The notes beneath the pieces were generated by a model. That model had not been told where the DNA came from and did no database searches. It saw only the letters and a program-made list of their open reading frames with translations. Shown here in pieces: positions 1 through 6,573 of a stretch of DNA of 33,289 nucleotides. How positions within the stretch are numbered: the first letter of the stretch is position 1; each line of letters starts with the position of its first letter. The translations under genes were made by a program, and so were the position numbers. The stretch is from Streptomyces olivochromogenes (GTDB lineage Bacteria; Actinomycetota; Actinomycetes; Streptomycetales; Streptomycetaceae). The stretch is taken from positions 1 through 33,289 of the forward strand of contig NZ_JADDRL010000101.1 in the NCBI RefSeq assembly GCF_021538895.1, read 5' to 3'.

Positions 1-95
1 CCCCGCACGGCGGTCACCACGGCGGCGGCCACTACGGCGGTCACAGCGGCCACCACCGTCACAAGAGCTTCGGCCACATGCTGTTCTCCAGCTGA
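1..95 (+). CDS. C-terminal end of a His/Gly-rich protein (5' end outside window)
   Basis: Only the last 30 codons are present. The frame ending in TGA at 93-95 reads as a run of His-Gly repeats (H-G-G-H-H-G-G-G-H-Y and similar) and finishes with KSFGHMLFSS. The repeated His residues suggest a metal-binding or flexible tail, but this is inference from composition only and the family cannot be named. The frame is supported by a strong hairpin terminator starting 17 nt after the stop. A chance frame over GC-rich repeat DNA is possible but less likely given that terminator. Confidence 0.6.
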   Translation, partial: PHGGHHGGGHYGGHSGHHRHKSFGHMLFSS

Positions 96-111
96 TCCGG
101 GCGCACGACGA

Positions 112-142
112 AGCCCCCGGCCGTTCGAGACGGCCGGGGGCT
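112..142. terminator. Bidirectional hairpin terminator between the His-rich gene and the tRNA operon
   Basis: A perfect 12-bp inverted repeat (112-123 with 131-142) with a 7-nt loop. It lies 17 nt after the stop of the plus-strand His-rich gene and 11 nt beyond the last tRNA of the minus-strand tRNA operon, so it can serve both. There is no T-tract, which is normal for streptomycete terminators. Confidence 0.75.
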
Positions 143-152
143 CCGGGGTGTG

Positions 153-224
153 TGGACGATACTGGGATTGAACCAGTGACCTCTTCCGTGTCAGGGAAGC
201 GCTCTCCCGCTGAGCTAATCGTCC
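153..224 (-). tRNA. tRNA-Val (GAC), copy 1
   Basis: Reading the minus strand, the acceptor stem GGACGAT pairs with ATCGTCC. The anticodon stem CTTCC/GGAAG encloses loop CTGACAC, so the anticodon is GAC (Val, codons GUC/GUU). The T arm carries GGTTCAATCC. The length is 72 nt without an encoded CCA end. It is identical to the copy at 343-414 and is the last gene of a five-tRNA minus-strand operon. Confidence 0.97.
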
Positions 225-235
225 GGGATGCTGCG

Positions 236-307
236 TGCGCGATACTGGGATTGAACCAGTGACCTCTTCCGTGTCAGGGAAGCGCTCTCCCGCTGAGCTA
301 ATCGCGC
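236..307 (-). tRNA. tRNA-Val (GAC), copy 2, variant acceptor stem
   Basis: The body is identical to the neighbouring Val(GAC) genes: loop CTGACAC gives anticodon GAC. The acceptor stem is GCGCGAT/ATCGCGC instead of GGACGAT/ATCGTCC. The second and third pairs have changed with full compensation, so the gene should be functional. No CCA is encoded. Confidence 0.96.
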
Positions 308-342
308 GGGGATCCTCGCGGATCAAGGTCCTTGCGGACCAG

Positions 343-414
343 TGGACGATACTGGGATTGAACCAGTGACCTCTTCCGTGTCAGGGAAGCGCTCTCCCGC
401 TGAGCTAATCGTCC
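343..414 (-). tRNA. tRNA-Val (GAC), copy 3
   Basis: Same sequence as copy 1 (acceptor GGACGAT, anticodon GAC, 72 nt). It sits only 4 nt downstream of the 3' end of tRNA-Cys, so the two must be separated by RNase processing of a common precursor. Confidence 0.97.
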
Positions 415-418
415 TTGG

Positions 419-489
419 AGGTGGAGACGGGATTTGAACCCGTGTAGACGGCTTTGCAGGCCGTTGCCTCGCCTCTCGGCCACTCCACC
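419..489 (-). tRNA. tRNA-Cys (GCA)
   Basis: On the minus strand the acceptor GGTGGAG pairs with CTCCACC. The anticodon stem ACGGC/GCCGT holds loop CTGCAAA, so the anticodon is GCA (Cys). The T arm contains GGTTCAAATCC. No CCA is encoded. It is the second gene of the Gly-Cys-Val-Val-Val operon. Confidence 0.97.
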
Positions 490-527
490 AGGAGTGTAGG
501 GGATCGGGAAGACCCCTAGTTCCATCG

Positions 528-600
528 AGCGGACGACGAGGCTCGAACTCGCGACCTCAACCTTGGCAAGGTTGCGCTCTACCAACTGAGCTACGTCCGC
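528..600 (-). tRNA. tRNA-Gly (GCC)
   Basis: On the minus strand the acceptor GCGGACG pairs with CGTCCGC. The anticodon stem CAACC/GGTTG holds loop TTGCCAA, so the anticodon is GCC (Gly). The length is 73 nt with no encoded CCA. It is the first gene of the five-tRNA operon and lies about 35 nt downstream of the predicted transcription start. Confidence 0.97.
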
Positions 601-641
601 TTGTCGTTTCGGTCCGCTCCCGCGTCCCGGCGACGTGTTGA

Positions 642-669
642 ACTCTAGCGGATTCCCGGGCCAGCACAA
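642..669 (-). promoter_or_regulatory. Promoter of the Gly-Cys-Val3 tRNA operon
   Basis: On the minus strand TTGTGC (669-664) is followed after 16 nt by TAGAGT (647-642). This is a good match to housekeeping sigma (HrdB-type) -35 and -10 boxes and is placed correctly for the first tRNA. The rest of 601-786 shows nothing else on the minus strand. Confidence 0.65.
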
Positions 670-773
670 AAACGCGTTTGCGCAGCGTGCTGCGCTGCAC
701 TCGCAGGAGGACGTGGTCAGGGCACCCATGGGCCATCCCGGGGCCGTCCCCAGTACACCTGCGACACCCGCCC

Positions 774-779
774 TAGACT
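774..779 (+). promoter_or_regulatory. -10 hexamer TAGACT for pabB, leaderless arrangement
   Basis: TAGACT ends 7 nt before the GTG at 787. Transcription would start at about the first base of that codon, and there is no Shine-Dalgarno sequence. I see no clear -35 box. Confidence 0.5.
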
Positions 780-786
780 CGACTGC

Positions 787-1839
787 GTGCTCCACCTCCC
801 TGCCCTCGCCCGCTTCGGCGACCGTGTCGCCACCGGCCTCCTCGACGTCACCAGCGACCCCGCGGCCCTGGACTCCACCGGGTTCTGGGCGGTCTGCGCC
901 GACTTCGAGGGACGGCTGACCTGCGCCCGCTTCGCCCAGGTGCGGGAGGCGCCCGTGCCCGCTCCGGCGCCGGGGAACTGGCGGGGCCCCGCGGTCGGTG
1001 ACTGGACGTCGTCCCTCGACCGCGCCGCGTACACGGCCGCAGTCCGCCGGATCCGCGAGCACATCGCGGCCGGCGAGGTCTACCAGGCCAACCTCTGCCG
1101 GGTGCTCTCCGCGCGCGTCGCCCCCGACGCCGACGTGGACGCGCTGACCGCGCTGCTCGCACGCGGCAATCCGGCGCCGTACGCAGGAACGATTCGGCTT
1201 CCGGGGCACGGAGTGGAGATCGCCACGGCCTCCCCCGAGCTCTTCCTGCGCCGCGCCGGGCGGGTCGTCGAGTCCGGGCCGATCAAGGGCACCGGCCGCA
1301 CCGAGGCGGACCTCCTGGAGAAGGACTACGCCGAGAACGTCATGATCGTGGACCTGGTCCGCAACGACATCGGGCAGGTCTGCGCCACCGGCAGCGTGAC
1401 CGTCCCCGACCTGTGCGCCGTGGAGAAGCACCCCGGCCTCGTCCACCTGGTCTCCACGGTCCGCGGCGAGCTGCGCGACGGCAACGGCTGGCCCCAGCTG
1501 CTCGCCGCCGCCTTCCCGCCCGGCTCGGTCACCGGCGCGCCCAAGTCCAGCGCCCTGCGGATCATCGACGCCCTGGAGACGGCGCCCCGCGGCCCCTACT
1601 GCGGCGGCATCGGCTGGGTCGACGCCGATGAGGGCACCGGCGAGCTGGCCGTGGGCATCCGCACCTTCTGGATCGACCGGCCGGCCGGGGGCGCGGCCGT
1701 CCTGCGCTTCGGCACCGGCGCCGGCATCACCTGGGGCTCCGACCCCGAGGGCGAGTGGCGGGAGACCGAGCTGAAGGCGTCCCGGCTGCTCGCGGTAGCG
1801 TCGGGAACGTACGAGGAGAGTGGAGAGGCTCTGTCATGA
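787..1839 (+). CDS. pabB: Aminodeoxychorismate synthase component I-like (chorismate-binding enzyme)
   Basis: The 350-residue product carries the chorismate-utilising core: SPELFL (~149-154), GPIKGTGRT (~164-172), ENVMIVDLVRND (~183-194), PPGSVTGAPK, YCGGIGW and a C-terminal EWRETELKAS. The Lys in PIKGT (K167) is typical of PabB, where it forms a covalent intermediate; anthranilate synthase (TrpE) has Ala there. The expected reaction is chorismate plus ammonia to 4-amino-4-deoxychorismate for p-aminobenzoate and folate. There is no fused glutaminase domain, so a PabA partner must be encoded elsewhere. It is about 100 residues shorter than E. coli PabB, all missing at the N-terminus. The GTG start fits a leaderless promoter just upstream. 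The stop overlaps the next ATG (ATGA), indicating translational coupling to the pabC-like lyase. An isochorismate or anthranilate synthase is less likely. Confidence 0.88.
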   Translation: MLHLPALARFGDRVATGLLDVTSDPAALDSTGFWAVCADFEGRLTCARFAQVREAPVPAPAPGNWRGPAVGDWTSSLDRAAYTAAVRRIREHIAAGEVYQANLCRVLSARVAPDADVDALTALLARGNPAPYAGTIRLPGHGVEIATASPELFLRRAGRVVESGPIKGTGRTEADLLEKDYAENVMIVDLVRNDIGQVCATGSVTVPDLCAVEKHPGLVHLVSTVRGELRDGNGWPQLLAAAFPPGSVTGAPKSSALRIIDALETAPRGPYCGGIGWVDADEGTGELAVGIRTFWIDRPAGGAAVLRFGTGAGITWGSDPEGEWRETELKASRLLAVASGTYEESGEALS

Positions 1840-2657
1840 GGATCTGGCTCGACGGCGGACTGCAGGACATGGAGTCCGCCCGCGTCTCCGTGTTCGACCA
1901 CGGGCTGACCGTGGGCGACGGCATCTTCGAGACGGTGAAGGCGGTCGACGGGAAGCCGTTCGCGCTCACCCGCCACCTCGACCGGCTGACCCGCTCGGCC
2001 CGGGGTCTGGGCCTGCCCGACCCCGACCACGACGAGCTGCGCCGTGCCTGCGCCGCCGTCCTTGAGGCCAACCCGATGCCGCTGGGCCGGCTGCGCATCA
2101 CCTACACCGGCGGCCACGGCCCCCTCGGCTCCGACCGCGGCGAGCACGGCCCGACCCTGGTCGTCGCCCTCGGCGAGACCGGCCGCCGCCCCGACGCCAC
2201 CGCCGTGATCACGGTCCCCTGGACCCGTAACGAGCGCGGCGCGCTCACCGGCCTGAAGACGACGTCGTACGCCGAGAACGTCGTCGCCCTCTCCCGCGCC
2301 CACCAACACGGCGCCTCCGAGGCCCTGTTCGCCAACACGGTCGGACAGCTCTGCGAGGGCACGGGCTCCAATGTCTTCGTCGTGCTCGACGGTGAGATCC
2401 ACACGCCGCCGGTCGCCTCCGGCTGCCTTCCCGGCATCACCCGCGCCCTGACCGTCGAGTGGACCGGCGCCAAGGAGACCGACCTGCCGCTGGACGTCCT
2501 GGAACGCGCCGACGAGGTCTTCCTGACGTCCACCCTGCGCGACGTCCAGGCCGTGCACCGCGTCGACGACCGTGAACTTCCCGTCGCACCGGGCCCGGTG
2601 ACGGCCAAGGCGATGCAGATCTTCGACGAACGGTCCGGGGACGACCTCGATCCCTGA
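1836..2657 (+). CDS. pabC: Aminotransferase class IV, probable 4-amino-4-deoxychorismate lyase
   Basis: The 273-residue protein belongs to fold-type IV PLP enzymes: SVFDHGLTVGDGIFET at the N-terminus, the PLP lysine in GLKTTSYAENV (K141), and EGTGSNVFVV (~174-183), which binds the cofactor phosphate. PabC releases pyruvate from 4-amino-4-deoxychorismate to give p-aminobenzoate. The ATG overlaps the pabB stop by 4 nt, and GGAGAGG about 10 nt upstream serves as ribosome binding site. This coupling to pabB is the main reason to prefer ADC lyase over branched-chain or D-amino-acid aminotransferase, which share the fold and are often confused on sequence alone. The ending is not overlapped by the next gene. 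Confidence 0.8.
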   Translation: MRIWLDGGLQDMESARVSVFDHGLTVGDGIFETVKAVDGKPFALTRHLDRLTRSARGLGLPDPDHDELRRACAAVLEANPMPLGRLRITYTGGHGPLGSDRGEHGPTLVVALGETGRRPDATAVITVPWTRNERGALTGLKTTSYAENVVALSRAHQHGASEALFANTVGQLCEGTGSNVFVVLDGEIHTPPVASGCLPGITRALTVEWTGAKETDLPLDVLERADEVFLTSTLRDVQAVHRVDDRELPVAPGPVTAKAMQIFDERSGDDLDP

Positions 2658-2680
2658 CCGGCCCGGCCGCTCCCGCACTG

Positions 2681-2713
2681 TCCCGGAAATTGGGCTGCTC
2701 AGGGAGCCGGGAA
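2681..2713 (+). terminator. Possible weak hairpin after pabC
   Basis: Outer arms TCCCGG (2681-2686) and CCGGGA (2708-2713) flank an inner GGCT/AGCC pairing, giving an imperfect stem between the pabC stop and the next promoter. It has an internal loop and no T-tract, so the call is tentative. Confidence 0.3.
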
Positions 2714-2717
2714 CGGG

Positions 2718-2723
2718 TAGAAC
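2718..2723 (+). promoter_or_regulatory. -10 hexamer TAGAAC for the GNAT gene, leaderless arrangement
   Basis: TAGAAC ends 7 nt before the ATG at 2731. There is no Shine-Dalgarno sequence, which fits a transcript starting at or next to the start codon. Confidence 0.45.
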
Positions 2724-2730
2724 ACCCGTG

Positions 2731-3555
2731 ATGACCACTACCCTGCGGCCGACCGAGCCGCTTCAGCGTGCCGACGACGGGGCGCTGTCGCGCAACTTCC
2801 AGGTGTGCGTGAACGGCCGTCCCGTCGGTGTGGTGGACCTGTCCACGCACCCCGTGTTCGGCCCCTCCGTCGCCCGGATCGACGATCTGCGCATCGAGGA
2901 GCCCGACCGCGGACGCGGCCGGGGCGCGGTGGCCGCGCTCGCCGCCGAGGAGGTGGCGCGCGGCTGGGGCTGCCGGCGCATCGAGGTCTCCGTGCCCGCC
3001 GACGCCGGCGGCGCGCTGCGGCTCTCCACGGCGCTCGGCTACGTCCACCGCAACCGCGGCATGCACAAGCCGCTCGGCGACACACCTCCCCAACTGCCCG
3101 CGGGCAGCCGGGGCAGAGCCATGACCGAGGCCGAGTTCGAGCCCTGGCTCGTGCGCAAGCTCGCGGAGTACGCGCAGGACTGGATCGACCGCGGCGTACC
3201 CGAGGCCGAGGCGCGGGCCAAGTCGGAGCACGACCACGCACAACTGCTGCCCCAGGGCCTCGCGACCGAGAACATGCTGGTGAGCGTGCTGGAGCAGGAG
3301 GGAGCCGGGGTCGGGACCCTGTGGCTGTCCCTCGCCGGGGACACGGCGTACGTCTACGACGTCGAGACCGACGAGCACGCCCGCGGCCGGGGCCACGGAC
3401 GTTCCCTGATGCTGCTGGCCGAGGCGCAGGCGATCGCTGCCGGAAAGCGCGTCCTGGGCCTCAACGTCTTCGCCGGCAACACACCGGCCGAGCAGCTGTA
3501 CGCGTCACTGGGATACGTGCCGACGTCGTACTCGATGTACAAGAACCTGCTCTGA
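2731..3555 (+). CDS. Tandem GNAT-family N-acetyltransferase
   Basis: The 274-residue protein contains two GNAT-like halves. The first (~20-115) has the acetyl-CoA pyrophosphate loop in DRGRGRGAVAAL and ends ALGYVHRNRGMHK. The second (~130-274) has DEHARGRGHGRSLMLLAE, then NVFAGNTPAEQLYASLGY, the usual GNAT beta6/beta7 region. Acetyl transfer to a small-molecule or protein amine is expected, but the substrate cannot be told. GTG at 2728 directly precedes the ATG; I chose ATG 2731 because the -10 box predicts a leaderless start. The gene converges on the dsbA-like gene with only 2 nt between stops and no terminator between them, so transcripts probably overlap. Confidence 0.82.
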   Translation: MTTTLRPTEPLQRADDGALSRNFQVCVNGRPVGVVDLSTHPVFGPSVARIDDLRIEEPDRGRGRGAVAALAAEEVARGWGCRRIEVSVPADAGGALRLSTALGYVHRNRGMHKPLGDTPPQLPAGSRGRAMTEAEFEPWLVRKLAEYAQDWIDRGVPEAEARAKSEHDHAQLLPQGLATENMLVSVLEQEGAGVGTLWLSLAGDTAYVYDVETDEHARGRGHGRSLMLLAEAQAIAAGKRVLGLNVFAGNTPAEQLYASLGYVPTSYSMYKNLL

Positions 3556-3557
3556 GG

Positions 3558-4079
3558 TCAGGCCCGCTCGGCCAGCAGCCGGTCCGCGATCTCCTCGATG
3601 CGCTCGCGCAGGCCCTCCTGGCTCTTGCCGCCGTCGAGGCGCTCGCCGCCGATGACGTACGTGGGGGTGCCGGTCACGCCGATCGCCTTGCCCTCGGCCT
3701 GGTCGGCGTCGACGATCAGGATGTGCCGCCCGTCGATCAGCGCGGTGTCGAACTCCTCGGCGTCCAGACCGAGTTCGCCGGCGATCTCGACCAGGAAGGG
3801 CTCTCCCCCGCGGTCCAGTTCCTCGACCCGGCCGAGCACGGCCTCCACGTACTCCCAGCCCTTCCCCTGCTCCAGAGCCTCCTCGGCGGCCTGCGCGCCG
3901 GCGAACGCGTGCTTGTGCTTCTCCAGCGGGAAGTGCCGCAGCCGCAGCTCCAGCCGGTCGCCGTAGCGGGCACGCAGGGCACGCAGGTCGTCCAGGGCGC
4001 TGCGGCAGTCCGGGCACTGGAGTTCGCACCAGACGTCGAGGACGGGGACTTCGGTGCTCGCGGGGGAGGAGTCGTTCAT
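3558..4079 (-). CDS. DsbA-family thiol oxidoreductase (thioredoxin fold, cytoplasmic)
   Basis: The 173-residue protein has an N-terminal strand followed by the redox motif C22-P-D-C25, a helical insertion (~45-120), and GTPTYVIGG (~133-141) with the cis-proline typical of thioredoxin folds. This matches the DsbA/FrnE-like group, which catalyses disulfide exchange. There is no signal peptide or lipobox, so it should act in the cytoplasm. An extra Cys (C18) precedes the motif. The longer reading frame upstream is not used: the ATG at 4079 has GGGAGA about 8 nt before it, and the upstream translation looks non-coding. The gene is divergent from the membrane protein at 4284. Its partner and substrate are unknown. 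Confidence 0.82.
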   Translation of the reverse strand: MNDSSPASTEVPVLDVWCELQCPDCRSALDDLRALRARYGDRLELRLRHFPLEKHKHAFAGAQAAEEALEQGKGWEYVEAVLGRVEELDRGGEPFLVEIAGELGLDAEEFDTALIDGRHILIVDADQAEGKAIGVTGTPTYVIGGERLDGGKSQEGLRERIEEIADRLLAERA

Positions 4080-4283
4080 GCGCACCAGTCTCCCAGGCGG
4101 GGCCCCGGGGACCGAATCGGAACCGCTCTCCGAGGACCGGCACCTGCGAAGGAGGCGACCCGGAGATGTCCCTGATGTCCGGCAGGACCGTGGCATCCCG
4201 GGGACCCAAAGGTGCACGATGGAGGGGACGCGGCGCACCGCGTTCGTCGCGCCGCGCCCGACCGAGCCCGCCAGGAGGACCGG

Positions 4284-4727
4284 ATGATTGCCGAGACCGT
4301 CTGTTCCGCCGCGTCCGCGGCAGGACTGGGCATCGCCGTGGTCACCGCGTACCGCAAGCGCTTCCTCGCGGCCACCCGCATCGCGGCCTACTCGCTCGTG
4401 CCGGTCGGACTGGTGATGACGGGTGTCGTCGGCTGGCTGGCCGACACCGCCTTCAGCCCCACCGCCTGGGCGGGCTTCGGCGTGCTGGGCATGGCCTGGG
4501 CCCTGTTCGCGACCACGCGCATCGTGGAGCGCCGGCGCGGAGGCACCCGCGCCGAGCGGAAGGCGGCCCGGGGCGCACAGCGCGACGCGGTCGCCCCGGC
4601 GGCCTCGGCACCCTCCCTCGGACCCGGCGCACGCCAGTCGACCCGGCCCGCGACGGCCCCCGCGGCGAAGAGCTCCGCCGACGAATTCAGTGACATCGAG
4701 GCCATCCTCAAGAAGCACGGCATATGA
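4284..4727 (+). CDS. Conserved two-helix membrane protein of unknown function
   Basis: The 147-residue product has two predicted membrane segments (about residues 35-55 and 60-80) flanked by basic stretches: AYRKRF before the first, and ERRRGGTRAERKAAR after the second. A Pro/Ala-rich linker follows, and a short helix DEFSDIEAILKKHGI ends the protein. The C-terminal helix resembles one I recall at the ends of other streptomycete membrane proteins; the role is not known. Some databases label relatives 'cellulose synthase', which nothing here supports. The start is firm: AGGAGG at 4273-4278 lies 5 nt before the ATG. Confidence 0.75.
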   Translation: MIAETVCSAASAAGLGIAVVTAYRKRFLAATRIAAYSLVPVGLVMTGVVGWLADTAFSPTAWAGFGVLGMAWALFATTRIVERRRGGTRAERKAARGAQRDAVAPAASAPSLGPGARQSTRPATAPAAKSSADEFSDIEAILKKHGI

Positions 4728-4743
4728 CCCGCGCGTGACCGTT

Positions 4744-4807
4744 TGAAACGACACAGTGCGCCGGTGCACGCCCGCTGAAACGACACACTGCGTCGGTGGC
4801 GCGCCCG
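4744..4807. repeat. Tandem 32-bp repeat (two copies)
   Basis: Two adjacent 32-nt units, 4744-4775 and 4776-4807. Each begins TGAAACGACACA, then (G/C)TGCG(C/T)CGGTG, and ends in CGCCCG. They lie in the 197-nt gap after the membrane protein gene and before the small ORF at 4925. The rest of that gap shows no clear promoter or terminator. Confidence 0.75.
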
Positions 4808-4924
4808 GAAGTGCTCATGGGTCGACCCGATCCGGACCGAAGATCACGGAAAGCGGCGAACTCCCGCTCATTGCGGGCGTGTTGATCGCGTTCGGGGCGC
4901 CTGCTGCGTCATCATCGCCGCGAG

Positions 4925-5077
4925 ATGCTGGACACAGAACAGAGCGAGGCCGCGCCGCCGAAGGACGAGCCCCGCGGGTGCCTCTTCGCCCTTTCCCAGC
5001 CACCGCTGATGATCTTCCTAGCGGTGATCGGGTGTCTGCTCCTCATGGCTGCGCTGCACGACCTGCTGTTGCTGTGA
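4925..5077 (+). CDS. Small single-pass membrane protein (50 aa)
   Basis: An uninterrupted frame encodes 50 residues: an acidic, polar N-terminus (MLDTEQSEAAPPKDEPRG), then CLFALSQPPLM, and a hydrophobic stretch IFLAVIGCLLLMAALHDLLLL reaching the end. Gradual acid-to-hydrophobic organisation, G/C third positions and a stop followed 8 nt later by a hairpin terminator all argue for a real gene. No Shine-Dalgarno sequence is visible and no strong -10 box was found, so expression signals are uncertain. The function is unknown. It would insert as a single C-terminal membrane helix. Confidence 0.6.
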   Translation: MLDTEQSEAAPPKDEPRGCLFALSQPPLMIFLAVIGCLLLMAALHDLLLL

Positions 5078-5085
5078 GCCGTACA

Positions 5086-5117
5086 CGCCAGTCCCGGCGT
5101 CACCCGCCGGGCTGGCG
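5086..5117. terminator. Bidirectional terminator between the small ORF and the CGNR gene
   Basis: CGCCAG-T-CCCGGCG (5086-5099) pairs with CGCCGGGCTGGCG (5105-5117) around loop TCACC, with a single bulged T. It lies between two convergent genes and can terminate both. Confidence 0.7.
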
Positions 5118-5143
5118 TCGGCATCGAGGAGCCCGTCCGGCGA

Positions 5144-5704
5144 TCAGCCGGCCGCCTCCTTGCGCCGCGCCCGGTACGCGGCCACGTGCAGCCGGTTCCC
5201 GCAGGTGCGGCTGTCGCAGTAGCGCCGCGAGCGGTTGCGGGAGAGATCGACGAACGCGCGCCGGCAGTCGGGCGCCTCGCAGCGCCGCAGCCGCTCCTGC
5301 TCTCCGGCGACCACGAAGAACGCCAGCGCCATCCCGCAGTCGGCCGCGAGGTGGTCGGCCACTGAGGCGCCGGGCGCGAAGTAGTGCACATGCCAGTCGT
5401 AGCCGTCGTGGTCCGTGAGCCGGGGGGTCGTACCGGCGGCGGCGACCAGTTCGTTGATCAACCCGGACGCGGTCCGGGCGTCCGGGGCGGCGAAGATCCC
5501 CGCGAACCGCCCGCGCACCTTGCGCACCGCCGACAGATCGAACTCCGACAGGGCCCCGACATCGCTGATTTTGTGGTTTCGTACGAAATCTTCGAGGGTC
5601 GCGACATCCGGCAGCCCGTCCGTCGCCGAGTCGTCCTCCGGCACGGTGTTCACCAGATCCACCACGGTGTCGAGGGCGCACCGGGTGTCGTGGGTGATCA
5701 GCAC
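5144..5704 (-). CDS. CGNR zinc-finger protein (ABATE domain)
   Basis: The 186-residue product has an N-terminal domain beginning with DTRCALDTVVDLVNT, as in ABATE domains thought to sense stress or ligands. The C-terminal module reads RCEAPDCRRAF … RYCDSRTCGNRLHVAAYRARR, the CGNR zinc finger with four Cys in a C-x4-C … C-x4-C arrangement followed by a basic helix. Such proteins are regarded as DNA-binding regulators; targets are unknown. GTG at 5704 is chosen because AGGGAGC lies 4 nt upstream and the family begins near this point; translation further upstream looks like non-coding Arg/Pro-rich sequence. It is read in the same direction as ssgB, with a strong terminator between the two. Confidence 0.85.
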   Translation of the reverse strand: MLITHDTRCALDTVVDLVNTVPEDDSATDGLPDVATLEDFVRNHKISDVGALSEFDLSAVRKVRGRFAGIFAAPDARTASGLINELVAAAGTTPRLTDHDGYDWHVHYFAPGASVADHLAADCGMALAFFVVAGEQERLRRCEAPDCRRAFVDLSRNRSRRYCDSRTCGNRLHVAAYRARRKEAAG

Positions 5705-5855
5705 GTTTCGCTCCCTGGCCTGGGGGGTCGGGCGGACGCCCGCCGATGCTGGCCGATGGTAGCGACAACGGTACGGCCCGCATCGGGCCCGCCCCGCTGC
5801 CGGCTGCCTACTGGGAGAACGCCCGCGGCGCCCCGGTGGTTCCCGTGCGGGCAAG

Positions 5856-5893
5856 CCGACGCCGTCCCCGTGGGTTCACGGTGACGGCGTCGG
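5856..5893 (-). terminator. ssgB: Hairpin terminator downstream of ssgB
   Basis: CCGACGCCGTC (5856-5866) pairs with GACGGCGTCGG (5883-5893). An inner CCGTG/CACGG stem closes on a GGTT loop, for 16 pairs with one mismatch. It sits 77 nt beyond the ssgB stop and isolates ssgB from the CGNR gene. The remaining part of 5705-5969 must hold the CGNR promoter, but I cannot place it. Confidence 0.7.
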
Positions 5894-5969
5894 TCCTGCC
5901 GTATGCGGTTGTCCTGGCCCGAGCCGTCTCCCCGAGTGGACGGCGCCGGGCGGCTTCGAGGGTCGCGGC

Positions 5970-6383
5970 CTAGCTTTCCGCCAGGATGTGCGACAGCTCC
6001 TGATCCAGATCGAAGTGCCGGTGCTCCGTGCCGGGAGGCACGGCGGCGTCCGTCCGCTTCAGGAACGACTCCAGGGCCCGCGCAGGGGCCTCCAGCAGAG
6101 CCTCCCCCTCCGGGGAGCTCAGGGCGATGCATACGACGCCCTGACCGTGACTACGGGACGGCCAGACGCGGACGTCGCCGGTGCCGGTGGGCCGATGCAG
6201 CCCCTCGGCGAGGAGGTCGCGGGCGAACACCCACTCGACGGTCTCCTCGGCTCCGGTGTGGAAGGTGGCGTGCACGGCGTAGGGGTCGGCCGTGTCGTAC
6301 CGCAGGCCTGCGGGGACAGGCAGGGAGGACTCGCTCGACACAACGAGGCGCAGGTGCAGCTCGCAGCTGACCGTGGTGTTCAT
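5970..6383 (-). CDS. ssgB: Sporulation-specific cell division protein SsgB
   Basis: The 137-residue product starts MNTTVSCELHLRLVV and ends DQELSHILAES. From memory it is nearly identical to S. coelicolor SsgB, including length. SsgB is the archetypal SsgA-like protein. In sporulating aerial hyphae it localises with SsgA at future septum sites and recruits FtsZ, fixing septum positions. The SALP core (ATFHTGAEETVEWVFARDLL) is intact. The ATG at 6383 is chosen from the family start; the ribosome site is weak (GAAAGG about 12 nt upstream). Upstream in-frame codons do not look coding. The gene is monocistronic and divergent from the PGPGW gene. In S. coelicolor ssgB is known to be under the stress/sporulation sigma factor SigH. 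Confidence 0.96.
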   Translation of the reverse strand: MNTTVSCELHLRLVVSSESSLPVPAGLRYDTADPYAVHATFHTGAEETVEWVFARDLLAEGLHRPTGTGDVRVWPSRSHGQGVVCIALSSPEGEALLEAPARALESFLKRTDAAVPPGTEHRHFDLDQELSHILAES

Positions 6384-6442
6384 AAGCGCCAGGGCCTTTC
6401 GCTCAGTGTGCGCTCGGGGATTCGCACGTCGGCGAAATCGAC

Positions 6443-6468
6443 ATGCCACCTACGGTGCCGTTGTAAAC
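6443..6468 (-). promoter_or_regulatory. ssgB: Possible SigH-type promoter of ssgB
   Basis: On the minus strand GTTT (6468-6465) is followed after 14 nt by GGTGGCAT (6450-6443). This loosely resembles the GTTT/GGGTA pattern of the SigB/SigH family of Streptomyces and lies 60 nt before the ssgB start. The -10 half is a poor match. Confidence 0.3.
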
Positions 6469-6559
6469 CCCTCTGAGTGTTTTGCCTGTCTTTACGTAAC
6501 TCTTCCGGCCGAGAACCAGTACGAGAGGTACGTCCATTCCGGTGACTGATTCGCTCCGG

Positions 6560-6565
6560 TAGGGT
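6560..6565 (+). promoter_or_regulatory. -10 hexamer TAGGGT for the PGPGW gene, leaderless arrangement
   Basis: TAGGGT ends 8 nt before the ATG at 6574, and no Shine-Dalgarno sequence is present. No convincing -35 box was found. Confidence 0.45.
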
Positions 6566-6573
6566 TTGGCCGT

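Noticed and set aside
298..1446. A minus-strand frame crossing the tRNA operon and pabB
   Set aside because: It reads through three tRNA genes and is antisense to pabB; no coding signal.
3556..3557. Terminator between the convergent GNAT and DsbA-like genes
   Set aside because: Only 2 nt separate the stop codons; no hairpin can fit outside the coding regions.
4744..4807. CRISPR-like array
   Set aside because: Only two directly adjacent units without spacers, and no cas genes in the window.
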